Assembly (NCBI GenBank): GCA_017618435.1
Contig: JAFZUH010000044.1
Coordinates: 1 to 5,039 of the forward strand
Direction: 5' to 3'
Source of the DNA: Bacteroidales bacterium
GTDB taxonomy: Bacteria; Bacteroidota; Bacteroidia; Bacteroidales; WCHB1-69
DNA length: 5,039 bases
Position 1 is the stretch's first letter; each line of letters opens with the position of its first letter. The notes under the pieces were generated by a model. It ran no database searches, was not told the origin of the DNA, and saw nothing but the letters and a program-made list of their open reading frames with translations. A program made the position numbers and the translations under genes. Below, piece by piece: positions 1 to 5,039 of the stretch.

Positions 1-481
1 CAAAAGACCATCTGGGATGCAAGGCGGCAAACCATTTCTGATTGAATTTTTGGGCATATATCCATTTGATTAGCAAATAGCCTTTGTCTGTTTTGTCCAA
101 GCCGTCCCCGTGTCCCAAACGTACTTTTTTGTTATTGATAAGCATATCGTGTATCCCTGTCAGTTGGGTTAAACCTATTTCTTCTTGCAGATATGAAAAA
201 TTCCACATATCGTGATTGCCGAGAATATAATAAATTTTGATGCCCATATCGCTCATTTGGGCTAATTTGCCCAACAATCTGACATAATGTTTGGGAACAA
301 CATCTTTGTATTCAAACCAATAATCGAAAATATCTCCCAATAAAAACAAATGAGTGGCATCATGGCTTATTTGCTCCAAAAATGCAACCACACGTTTCTC
401 CCGTGCCATACTTGTCGGCAAATCGGGCAATCCGAAATGACAATCGGATATAAAATAAATATTTCCGTTTATTGTTTCCAT
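1..481 (-). CDS. lpxH: UDP-2,3-diacylglucosamine pyrophosphatase, LpxH type (3' end outside window)
   Basis: A calcineurin-like metallophosphoesterase that most likely hydrolyses UDP-2,3-diacylglucosamine to lipid X and UMP, an early lipid A step at the cytoplasmic face of the inner membrane. I translated it by hand from the ATG at 481-479; 160 codons are open to the window edge. The metal-ligand motifs appear in family order: DxH in SDCHFG (D13, H15), GDxxD in GDIFDYWFEY (D50, D53), GNHDMW (N89, H90) and GHGDGL (H124, D126). The DKGY that follows and a later LHPRW match my memory of Bacteroidota LpxH proteins. The C-terminal part, with the last His metal ligands, lies outside the window; the family is usually about 240-260 residues. 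The start is supported by a well-formed promoter ending 18 bases upstream and by motif spacing from the N-terminus. No Shine-Dalgarno is visible. A generic phosphoesterase of another specificity is possible but less likely. Confidence 0.9.
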   Translation of the reverse strand, partial: METINGNIYFISDCHFGLPDLPTSMAREKRVVAFLEQISHDATHLFLLGDIFDYWFEYKDVVPKHYVRLLGKLAQMSDMGIKIYYILGNHDMWNFSYLQEEIGLTQLTGIHDMLINNKKVRLGHGDGLDKTDKGYLLIKWIYAQKFNQKWFAALHPRWSF

Positions 482-498
482 ATTTTGTTCGGTTAAGG

Positions 499-529
499 CA
501 AAGGTACAATATTTTTCTGAAAAAAACAA
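499..529 (-). promoter_or_regulatory. Bacteroidota-type promoter of lpxH
   Basis: Read on the minus strand, TACCTTTG (506-499) matches the phylum's -7 consensus TAnnTTTG. A TTG (529-527), separated from it by exactly 20 bases, matches the -33 element. The ATG of lpxH follows 17 bases after the -7 box, giving a short leader. This suggests lpxH is transcribed independently of the upstream lamin-tail gene. The start site itself is not proven. Confidence 0.7.
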
Positions 530-564
530 TACGGCAGACAAAAATATAAGCGGACGAAACTTAA

Positions 565-589
565 AATTGAGAATTGCAGAATTTCAATT
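565..589 (-). other. AT-rich hairpin, weak terminator candidate
   Basis: AATTGA (565-570) pairs with TCAATT (584-589). Inside it AATT (572-575) pairs with AATT (580-583) around a GCAG loop, with one bulged G at 571. On the minus strand it is followed by TTAAGTTT, a poor T tract. It lies between the lamin-tail stop codon and the lpxH promoter, where a terminator is expected. The stem is almost all A-T pairs, so a terminator role is only a suggestion. Confidence 0.25.
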
Positions 590-644
590 AATTGTGGCTG
601 TTTTTGTTACATTGTCTGTGTCCTGTCTTTCGTATATAGAGCGT

Positions 645-723
645 GTCGGAATGTTCATTTTTCAAACTAACATGGACACACGCAATGTGTGTTCTATGCT
701 CGTTTTTGGGGTGACATTCTGAC
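645..723. repeat. Nested inverted-repeat element, REP/MITE-like
   Basis: The outer arms GTCGGAATGT (645-654) and ACATTCTGAC (714-723) pair over 10 positions with one G-T wobble. If one T is bulged in the left arm, the pairing extends by another CA/TG. Inside is a hairpin (671-698): ACACAC (676-681) pairs with GTGTGT (687-692) around the loop GCAAT. It is extended by G-C and G-T pairs and, past one bulged T, by CAT/ATG. The two-level fold in about 79 non-coding bases resembles short palindromic repeats or a miniature transposable element. No target-site duplication is evident and only one copy is in the window, so 'repeat' is inferred from structure alone. Confidence 0.4.
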
Positions 724-733
724 CTTATGTCAT

Positions 734-3328
734 TTAAAATTTAATAGCCAAGGTGCAACTCTTTTTTATTTTTTTGATATTCCCTTGCAAATCCCACAAC
801 TTAACAAGTAAAATATATTGTCCTACGGGTGCTTTTGAATGATTGTCAATAGTGCCGTCCCATGTGAAAAAGCCTTCAGTGCCAACCGTTTCGTTGTTTA
901 CCAAACGGCGAATCATTTGTCCGTTGATATTATATATGTCAATAGTTATGCGGTAACCGTTGGCAGCAAAAAGATAATTAATGGTCAATACATCGTCGTA
1001 ACCGTCCATGTCGGGGGAGAAAATATCGGGGGCAATGGTTATACTGTCGTTAAAAGTCCCGTCTTCCATATAGACAGAATTTTGGTAACCGGGGGTGGCA
1101 AATCCTGCTGTGGCTGCTGCTGAATGCCAATTGTCTGCCGACTGGGTGGGAGCACTAAAACGGATACGTTCCAAACTAACTCCATCAAAAGAGTTTAACA
1201 TGGAATAGTGCATAGTTTCATCGTAAGAAAATTCATCAATAATATTGGTATCGCACAATAGAATGATATTGCCGGAAGTGTTGGGTAGGGCAGGCAGGGC
1301 TGGTACATCAAGCAAGGCATCGGGATAGGGGCAAATATATTGTGACATTACTACAGCAGAATTTGTGGACAAGAGTAGATATTGTTGCGGAAATATACTG
1401 CTTTCTATACTTGTAATGGGTTTGGGAGTGCCGATTGTACCATTGCTTTGCCTAGAAGATAAACTTAGTGAACTTAAATCGATAATTTTATCTGATTTGT
1501 TATAGATTTCAACAAAATCCACTCCGTCATTTTTGGGGTTAAATAAAATTTCATTGAAAATAATGTCATTGTATTGTGCCTTTTGGGCTATTCCGAAAGA
1601 TGAAAATGTCTTTATCGGAATAATATTGCCTACGCAATCGCTAATTGTATCTGTTATGGATAGCGTGTAAACGGTATTTTCTTTGAGATGAGGATAAACA
1701 AGCAGGTTTACACTTTTACAATCGTTACCAATCGAAACGATTTGTTGGGCTACAATTTTGTGGTCAAATTGATAATTCGATAATTTTAATAATGTAGAAG
1801 GCAATATTTTTTCATCAAAATAAATGCTGACAATGCTGTCTGTATTTGTGAAAATGTGGTCGATATTAGGGGCTTTTGTATCGGGATTGCTTTGGAAAAC
1901 AGAATTTATTGCTCCCGGAGTGCCGCCAATGTCCGCTATTGATGACTGCCAATTTTCTGCTTCTCCACAAGGATTTTGGGTGTCTATCATTTCCAATGAC
2001 CAACCGCCATTGGCTTTTGTGGGGCTGCTGTGCCATTTGGAAGAGAAACAAACATTGTGTATCAATGTTGTATCTGTATTGAATATGGCAATTTCTTGTC
2101 CGTCGTTGGTAATTTGAAAACTTGAAAATCCTAAAATATTGCCGAATGATGCTAACAATGGGATAGAACTATTGGCGGTTATTATCAAATATTCATGTGC
2201 TTGTAATACGTATTCGGGAAATGTTTTGGAAGAATTGCCAATATGTAATTGATAATTTTTCAAGTTAATAGGATAATCTTTAGAATTATATAATTCAATA
2301 TATTCCGCATCCGGCAAACCTACTACTGGGGAAGGTTTGGACATAATCTCTGTTATTAATATTTCAAATGGGGTGGAACGATAATTGACAATGGAAATAT
2401 CGGTGTCGGCAAGACTATTGCCAGCCAAATCTGTAATGTGTTTGATTTTTAGTCTGAAAATTTGGTTTTCTGGAAATGGTTCATTAAAAATCAAGTCTGT
2501 TTTAGATAAGTTGTTTTTGTGGAAAACAATGTTTTGCGGTTGTCCCAAATTGGGTGTTACTTCAAAATGAGTGATATTTATTGTTGAAGTATCTATATTT
2601 TCATTGAAAAACAGAGAAAGAATTGATCTGTCGTTGTTGGCAAATTCATATTTCACAACAAAGGGTGGTGTAGTGTCTGAAAGTATGGGACCATAGTATA
2701 TATTGTCAAAGAAAAACTTATTGGCATTTGAAGACGTGTACACACATTTTATTCCTATGTATGGGGCTGTAATAGTATTGAATGTACATTTGAATTGTTC
2801 AACAAATACGGTGTCAGTTGTGTTGGGGGCGGTGTAAATGCTCCAAATGCTGTCTTCAACAGTAATTTTTACCCAAATGTCAAAAGTAGAGGCTATATAG
2901 GCAGGTATTCCACTGCCTAACAAACGATGATTGTTGCCCTTTTGTTCAAAGAGTCTAATGGCATCGTTGTTGCCATTTTCGCCGAAACGCAAATAAAGAC
3001 CATTTAGGGTTGTATCGGTTAATTCTGCCTTGTTTGATGATAAATAAAAATTACAATAATTGTTGTCTGATGGAGAAAATTGCATTTTGATGTTAAACAA
3101 CCATTGTTTGGGATAGGTAAAATCGGGGCTACTTGTCGAAATGTAACTGATGCCTGCTCCTGAAGCGGACAATTGCAACTGTCGGGCAGAATTGACGATA
3201 AAATTGTTGGTGTCACCTGACCATGTGGGATTATTGTGTAGTTCTCCATCGGAAAAATCATCAAATATTTGTCCGTATGCAGAAACCAACAAGCAAAATA
3301 AAAATAAAAAACAGATAAGTTTTTTCAT
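734..3328 (-). CDS. Secreted multidomain protein with two Ig-like/lamin-tail modules and FlgD-like C-terminus
   Basis: An 864-residue exported protein, probably at the cell surface or released; its exact role is unknown. The ATG at 3328 opens a classic signal peptide (MKK, hydrophobic run 5-16, likely cleavage near SAYGQ, residues 17-20); an in-frame TTG further upstream lies inside the promoter region and is rejected. Domain order by reading: about 21-215, a jelly-roll-like domain beginning DDFSDG and NPTWSG; 219-316, an SbsA-type Ig-like domain (TTPP, then a DLAGNSL motif); 320-478, lamin-tail domain 1 (ITEIM, EYIELYN, GGWSLEMID, GGTPGAINS); 484-577, a second Ig-like domain; 586-752, lamin-tail domain 2 (FNEILFNP, DFVEIYN, DGVSLERI, ATPGYQNS); 760-864, a FlgD-like/gliding-associated C-terminal domain with FSPDMDGYDD, FTWDG and PVGQYIL. 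The C-terminus may be a type IX secretion sorting domain, though it lacks a textbook ending. Ten cysteines lie in the mature part. It is transcribed divergently from the thioredoxin gene. Confidence 0.88.
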   Translation of the reverse strand: MKKLICFLFLFCLLVSAYGQIFDDFSDGELHNNPTWSGDTNNFIVNSARQLQLSASGAGISYISTSSPDFTYPKQWLFNIKMQFSPSDNNYCNFYLSSNKAELTDTTLNGLYLRFGENGNNDAIRLFEQKGNNHRLLGSGIPAYIASTFDIWVKITVEDSIWSIYTAPNTTDTVFVEQFKCTFNTITAPYIGIKCVYTSSNANKFFFDNIYYGPILSDTTPPFVVKYEFANNDRSILSLFFNENIDTSTINITHFEVTPNLGQPQNIVFHKNNLSKTDLIFNEPFPENQIFRLKIKHITDLAGNSLADTDISIVNYRSTPFEILITEIMSKPSPVVGLPDAEYIELYNSKDYPINLKNYQLHIGNSSKTFPEYVLQAHEYLIITANSSIPLLASFGNILGFSSFQITNDGQEIAIFNTDTTLIHNVCFSSKWHSSPTKANGGWSLEMIDTQNPCGEAENWQSSIADIGGTPGAINSVFQSNPDTKAPNIDHIFTNTDSIVSIYFDEKILPSTLLKLSNYQFDHKIVAQQIVSIGNDCKSVNLLVYPHLKENTVYTLSITDTISDCVGNIIPIKTFSSFGIAQKAQYNDIIFNEILFNPKNDGVDFVEIYNKSDKIIDLSSLSLSSRQSNGTIGTPKPITSIESSIFPQQYLLLSTNSAVVMSQYICPYPDALLDVPALPALPNTSGNIILLCDTNIIDEFSYDETMHYSMLNSFDGVSLERIRFSAPTQSADNWHSAAATAGFATPGYQNSVYMEDGTFNDSITIAPDIFSPDMDGYDDVLTINYLFAANGYRITIDIYNINGQMIRRLVNNETVGTEGFFTWDGTIDNHSKAPVGQYILLVKLWDLQGNIKKIKKSCTLAIKF

Positions 3329-3332
3329 GTTC

Positions 3333-3346
3333 AATCTTAAAAGATT
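3333..3346. promoter_or_regulatory. Short inverted repeat at the expected start of the lamin-tail transcript
   Basis: AATCTT (3333-3338) and AAGATT (3341-3346) form perfect 6-base arms around two A bases. The repeat sits directly after the minus-strand -7 box (3354-3347) and ends 5 bases before the ATG. It therefore covers the likely transcription start and the short leader. It could be an operator half-site pair or a 5' stem, or simply chance in AT-rich DNA. Confidence 0.25.
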
Positions 3347-3381
3347 CAAAAGTACAATTTTTTTCTGAAACAATACAGAAA
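3347..3381 (-). promoter_or_regulatory. Promoter of the lamin-tail gene
   Basis: On the minus strand TACTTTTG (3354-3347) fits the -7 consensus TAnnTTTG. A TTTCTG (3381-3376), 21 bases upstream, is an imperfect -33 candidate; a better TTG at 3373-3371 would leave only a 16-base spacer. The ATG lies 18 bases downstream of the -7 box. The whole element overlaps the divergent promoter of the thioredoxin gene. Confidence 0.6.
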
Positions 3382-3395
3382 AAAGTGTACTTTTG
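3362..3395 (+). promoter_or_regulatory. Promoter of the thioredoxin lipoprotein gene
   Basis: TACTTTTG (3388-3395) matches the -7 consensus, and TTTCTG (3362-3367), 20 bases upstream, is an imperfect -33 element. The start codon ATG at 3429 is 33 bases downstream, giving a leader of roughly 25-30 A/T-rich bases without a Shine-Dalgarno. This promoter would also drive the rseC-like gene. Confidence 0.65.
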
Positions 3396-3428
3396 CATAG
3401 TTGTTATTTACATAAATTAAAAATAGTT

Positions 3429-3926
3429 ATGACAAAGAAAATTATTAGTTGGTGTATTGTATTGTTATTTGTTTGTTTTTCATGTGGAAATCAATCAGAA
3501 TCAGCAGAAAATCAAGATAATCAAATGGATTTGGAATCACAAACTGTTGTCTTGGAAAACGGAATAGTAGAAATTAAAACAGAAACTGCTTTTGAAGATA
3601 AAATAGCCACTCCTGAATATTGGAAAAATATTAAATATCAAAAAGATATGCCTTGTGTGATTGATTTTTATGCAACATGGTGTGGCCCTTGTCATAAAAT
3701 TTCGCCTATATATGATAAATTAGCCAAGGAATATGAGGGTAAAATTACTTTTTATCGTGTAGATGTGGATATTTTACCGAATATTGCTCAAACTGTCGGT
3801 ATTGAAGGTATGCCCACCTTATTGTTTTTTAAGCAAGGTGTCAATGACCAAATTTTAGGCTTTCTTGGGGAAGAAGAAACAGAGGCACAGATGAGACAAA
3901 AATTAGAAACCCTGTTGGCAGAATAA
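3429..3926 (+). CDS. Thioredoxin-fold lipoprotein (WCGPC), periplasm-facing
   Basis: A 165-residue thiol-disulfide oxidoreductase predicted to be exported and lipid-anchored. I chose the ATG at 3429 because the longer in-frame reading starts at a TTG inside the -7 promoter box. The N-terminus has MTKK, a hydrophobic segment (about 5-17) and Cys19 preceded by CFS. That is an acceptable but unusual lipobox, with Cys rather than Leu at -3. A polar Q/N/E/D/S-rich linker (20-60) follows. The thioredoxin domain spans about 60-165: strand with VIDFYATWCGPC (active Cys85 and Cys88), the VDVD segment (111-114), and the cis-proline loop GMPT (Pro129). The WCGPC active site and the simple domain without a CcmG/TlpA insert place it close to classical thioredoxin, so reductase-like chemistry in the envelope is likely. 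Its target is unknown. Seven bases separate it from the rseC-like gene, which suggests co-transcription. Confidence 0.9.
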   Translation: MTKKIISWCIVLLFVCFSCGNQSESAENQDNQMDLESQTVVLENGIVEIKTETAFEDKIATPEYWKNIKYQKDMPCVIDFYATWCGPCHKISPIYDKLAKEYEGKITFYRVDVDILPNIAQTVGIEGMPTLLFFKQGVNDQILGFLGEEETEAQMRQKLETLLAE

Positions 3927-3933
3927 GAACGAT

Positions 3934-4353
3934 ATGGCAGATTTTGTGTATCATCAGGCGAAAGTAACCTCAGTTTCCACCGATTCTGTTGATGTGCTTT
4001 TGGAAAAAGGCAGTGCTTGTTCTACGTGTCATAATAGGGGTGCATGTTCATCTTTGGATAAACAAAATATGTTTTATCACATAGATACGCCGAATGCACA
4101 AAGTTTTCAGGTGGGTGAAATTGTTCGGATTGGCATTTCTGTCAATAGTGGATTGAAAGCGGTGATATATGCTTATCTTATTCCGTTGTTATTGTTGTTT
4201 GCAGCGTTTTTTGTAGCAAGATATTGTACACCTTTTGAATTGTTGCAGGTGTTGATTGGGTTAGGTGTTGTGGTTGTTTATTATTATGTGCTATTTAAAC
4301 AAAAACACCGACTGAACAAGAAATTTACTTTTACTATTCAAAAATTACAATAG
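3934..4353 (+). CDS. RseC/MucC-family (SoxR-reducing system type) membrane protein
   Basis: A 139-residue inner-membrane protein. The N-terminal soluble part contains C29-x2-C32-x5-C38 (CSTCHNRGAC), the same spacing as the cysteine cluster in E. coli RseC (recalled as CSSCASRAGC). A beta-rich segment with VGEIVRIGI (about 60-69) follows. Two membrane segments lie at about 74-96 and 102-121, ending in a basic tail (KQKHRLNKK). In E. coli, RseC is linked to SoxR reduction and sigma-E control. In Bacteroidota, relatives usually sit before rnfB of the Rnf electron-transfer complex, but here the next gene is tilS on the other strand. The Cys cluster is expected on the cytoplasmic side by analogy with E. 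coli, so direct contact with the exported thioredoxin is not assured. The 7-base gap upstream supports an operon. Its 3' end overlaps tilS by 9 bases. Confidence 0.82.
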   Translation: MADFVYHQAKVTSVSTDSVDVLLEKGSACSTCHNRGACSSLDKQNMFYHIDTPNAQSFQVGEIVRIGISVNSGLKAVIYAYLIPLLLLFAAFFVARYCTPFELLQVLIGLGVVVVYYYVLFKQKHRLNKKFTFTIQKLQ

Positions 4354-5039
4354 TTTTATTTTCAGTATTTTATTTGTGTTTTTGCTGACTTTGAATCTAT
4401 TGTCGGCTCGAATGCCGATTACCCAAATTATTTCATTGTTTGCATCGCAAAGCAATTGGGTATGTGCTTTTTCAAAAGAAGATAGTTTGTTATTGGTATA
4501 TAAATCGCTAATTTTTTTTCTTCCTATTCCGTTGATAGGATAAAAATAGTCGCCATGTTGCCATGTGCGTAATGATAAGGGAAAGTTTATCTTTTCAAAA
4601 TCACAGTAAATAGTAGAGTTGTCTGTTTTTAAAGATGTATCTTGCAGATTGTTGCCATCTGAAATTTCAAAATACAAACCTGCAATCGTATAGGGGTTGG
4701 CAGTAATTTTTTGTATTATTATGTTTTTCTTGTTCTCAATAAGATGTGGGTGTATTTGAATGTGATTTCTGGTTTTGACAATTTGATAATTAGGGGTTTC
4801 AAAATGTTTTTCTTCTGTACTATGCAATTGCTGTAGCATTTGTTGCACTTGCGTATAGTTCATTTCATAGTCGGTTAGAATTTCATATAGATAAGTTGAG
4901 GCAAATTCCAATTGGTCTATATCGCTGATGTTAATATATTTGTAATGATTTCCGGTTTTGATTAGATTGTTTGCAATGGTATGAATATGACATTTATAAA
5001 CATTTTCTTGTTGCCCTAAAATATGAATTGTATTGAGCA
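4345..5039 (-). CDS. tilS: tRNA(Ile)-lysidine synthetase, C-terminal part (5' end outside window)
   Basis: TilS adds lysine to C34 of the tRNA(Ile) with a CAU anticodon, so that it reads AUA and is charged with isoleucine. The frame is open from the window edge (5039) to the TAA at 4347-4345, giving about 230 visible codons; a TTG at 4911 is an internal Leu, not a start. The signature TilS C-terminal domain is clear: LRTWQHGDYFYP (visible residues about 156-167), GRKKISDLY, a FEKAHTQLL stretch, then IIWVIGIRADNRFKVS near the end. Upstream, the YLYEILTDYEMNYTQVQQML segment (about 49-68) matches the middle domain of the longer TilS form. The catalytic N-terminal PP-loop (SGGxDS) would lie beyond position 5039. 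The end overlaps the rseC-like gene tail to tail, and neither gene shows a terminator there. Confidence 0.9.
   Translation of the reverse strand, partial: LNTIHILGQQENVYKCHIHTIANNLIKTGNHYKYINISDIDQLEFASTYLYEILTDYEMNYTQVQQMLQQLHSTEEKHFETPNYQIVKTRNHIQIHPHLIENKKNIIIQKITANPYTIAGLYFEISDGNNLQDTSLKTDNSTIYCDFEKINFPLSLRTWQHGDYFYPINGIGRKKISDLYTNNKLSSFEKAHTQLLCDANNEIIWVIGIRADNRFKVSKNTNKILKIKLL

Larger units (their letters stand above)
482..733. other. Non-coding spacer between lpxH and the lamin-tail gene
   Basis: About 250 bases with no convincing reading frame on either strand. The part next to lpxH carries its promoter (499-529). The middle has an AT-rich hairpin (565-589). The part nearest the lamin-tail stop codon holds a nested inverted-repeat element (645-723). 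No clear intrinsic terminator (GC-rich stem followed by a T run) is seen for the lamin-tail transcript, which runs leftward into this spacer. No tRNA-like fold was noticed. Confidence 0.6.
3347..3395. repeat. 49-base near-palindrome holding two divergent overlapping promoters
   Basis: CAAAAGTACA (3347-3356) pairs perfectly with TGTACTTTTG (3386-3395). After one mismatch (3357/3385) a run of six T (3358-3363) pairs with six A (3379-3384). After one unpaired T (3364), CTG (3365-3367) pairs with CAG (3376-3378), leaving an 8-base centre. The outer arms contain the two -7 boxes and the inner arms the two -33 candidates, so each promoter's spacer runs through the other's upstream part. Confidence 0.7.

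Noticed and set aside
671..698. Intrinsic terminator for the lamin-tail transcript
   Set aside because: The hairpin is strong, but no T tract follows it on the minus strand, so it is described as part of a repeat-like element instead.
645..723. Insertion with target-site duplication
   Set aside because: I could not find matching direct repeats immediately outside the arms, so transposition is not shown.
839..1123. Plus-strand open frame of 94 codons
   Set aside because: It is antisense to the FlgD-like domain of the lamin-tail gene, with no promoter or family resemblance.
1824..2570. Several short plus- and minus-strand frames within the lamin-tail gene
   Set aside because: All are shadows of a long, domain-rich coding frame and have no recognisable motif.
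3019..3368. Short frames on both strands over the signal peptide and N-terminal region of the lamin-tail gene
   Set aside because: They overlap the well-supported coding frame and the promoter and show no independent support.
3329..3373. Longer N-terminus for the lamin-tail protein from a TTG at 3373
   Set aside because: It would place the start inside the promoter and put 15 residues before a textbook MKK signal peptide.
3393..3428. Longer N-terminus for the thioredoxin gene from a TTG at 3393
   Set aside because: The TTG is inside the -7 promoter box TACTTTTG. The ATG at 3429 begins a proper lipoprotein signal peptide.
4909..4911. Start of the minus-strand gene at 4911
   Set aside because: The codon is an internal TTG; the frame is open to the window end, and the upstream residues fit the TilS middle region.
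1..5039. CRISPR array, tRNA/rRNA gene, phage or defence genes
   Set aside because: No regularly spaced repeats, tRNA-like folds, conserved rRNA segments or characteristic protein motifs were seen.

Overview
The window reads as a chromosomal fragment of a low-GC member of the Bacteroidota, probably Bacteroidales-like. Four things support this. The promoters follow the phylum's -7 TAnnTTTG pattern instead of the sigma70 -35/-10 pattern. Start codons lack Shine-Dalgarno sequences and have A/T-rich leaders. The LpxH- and TilS-type proteins have the sequence flavour of that phylum. The largest gene is a secreted lamin-tail-domain protein of a type common there. The phylum assignment is an inference from these traits; no rRNA or marker phylogeny is available in the window.

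Layout from left to right. Positions 1-481 (minus strand) hold the N-terminal 160 codons of an LpxH-type UDP-2,3-diacylglucosamine pyrophosphatase, a lipid A synthesis enzyme, cut by the left edge. It has its own promoter at about 499-529. Positions 482-733 are non-coding. They contain that promoter, an AT-rich hairpin (565-589) and a compact nested inverted-repeat element (645-723) that looks like a REP/MITE-type repeat. Positions 734-3328 (minus strand) encode an 864-residue secreted protein: signal peptide, N-terminal jelly-roll-like domain, two Ig-like/lamin-tail modules and a FlgD-like C-terminal domain. Positions 3329-3428 are a compact divergent promoter region in which two Bacteroidota-type promoters overlap and form a near-palindrome.

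On the plus strand, 3429-3926 encodes a thioredoxin-fold lipoprotein with a WCGPC active site. Seven bases later, 3934-4353 encodes a small membrane protein of the RseC/MucC family with a CxxCx5C motif. The two probably form an operon, and the usual RseC partners (Rnf complex genes) are not next to it here. The last gene, on the minus strand from 5039 or beyond to 4345, is the C-terminal part of TilS, the tRNA(Ile) lysidine synthetase. Its end overlaps the rseC-like gene tail-to-tail by 9 bp.

How the genes relate: lpxH and tilS are housekeeping genes that bracket a small envelope-associated block (surface lamin-tail protein, exported thioredoxin lipoprotein, membrane Cys protein). The shared control region and the ten cysteines of the mature surface protein make a functional link through envelope redox chemistry conceivable, but this is only inference. 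I see no strong sign of an undescribed defence or mobile system. The most unusual items are the overlapping mirrored promoters, the intergenic inverted-repeat element and the thioredoxin-RseC pairing.
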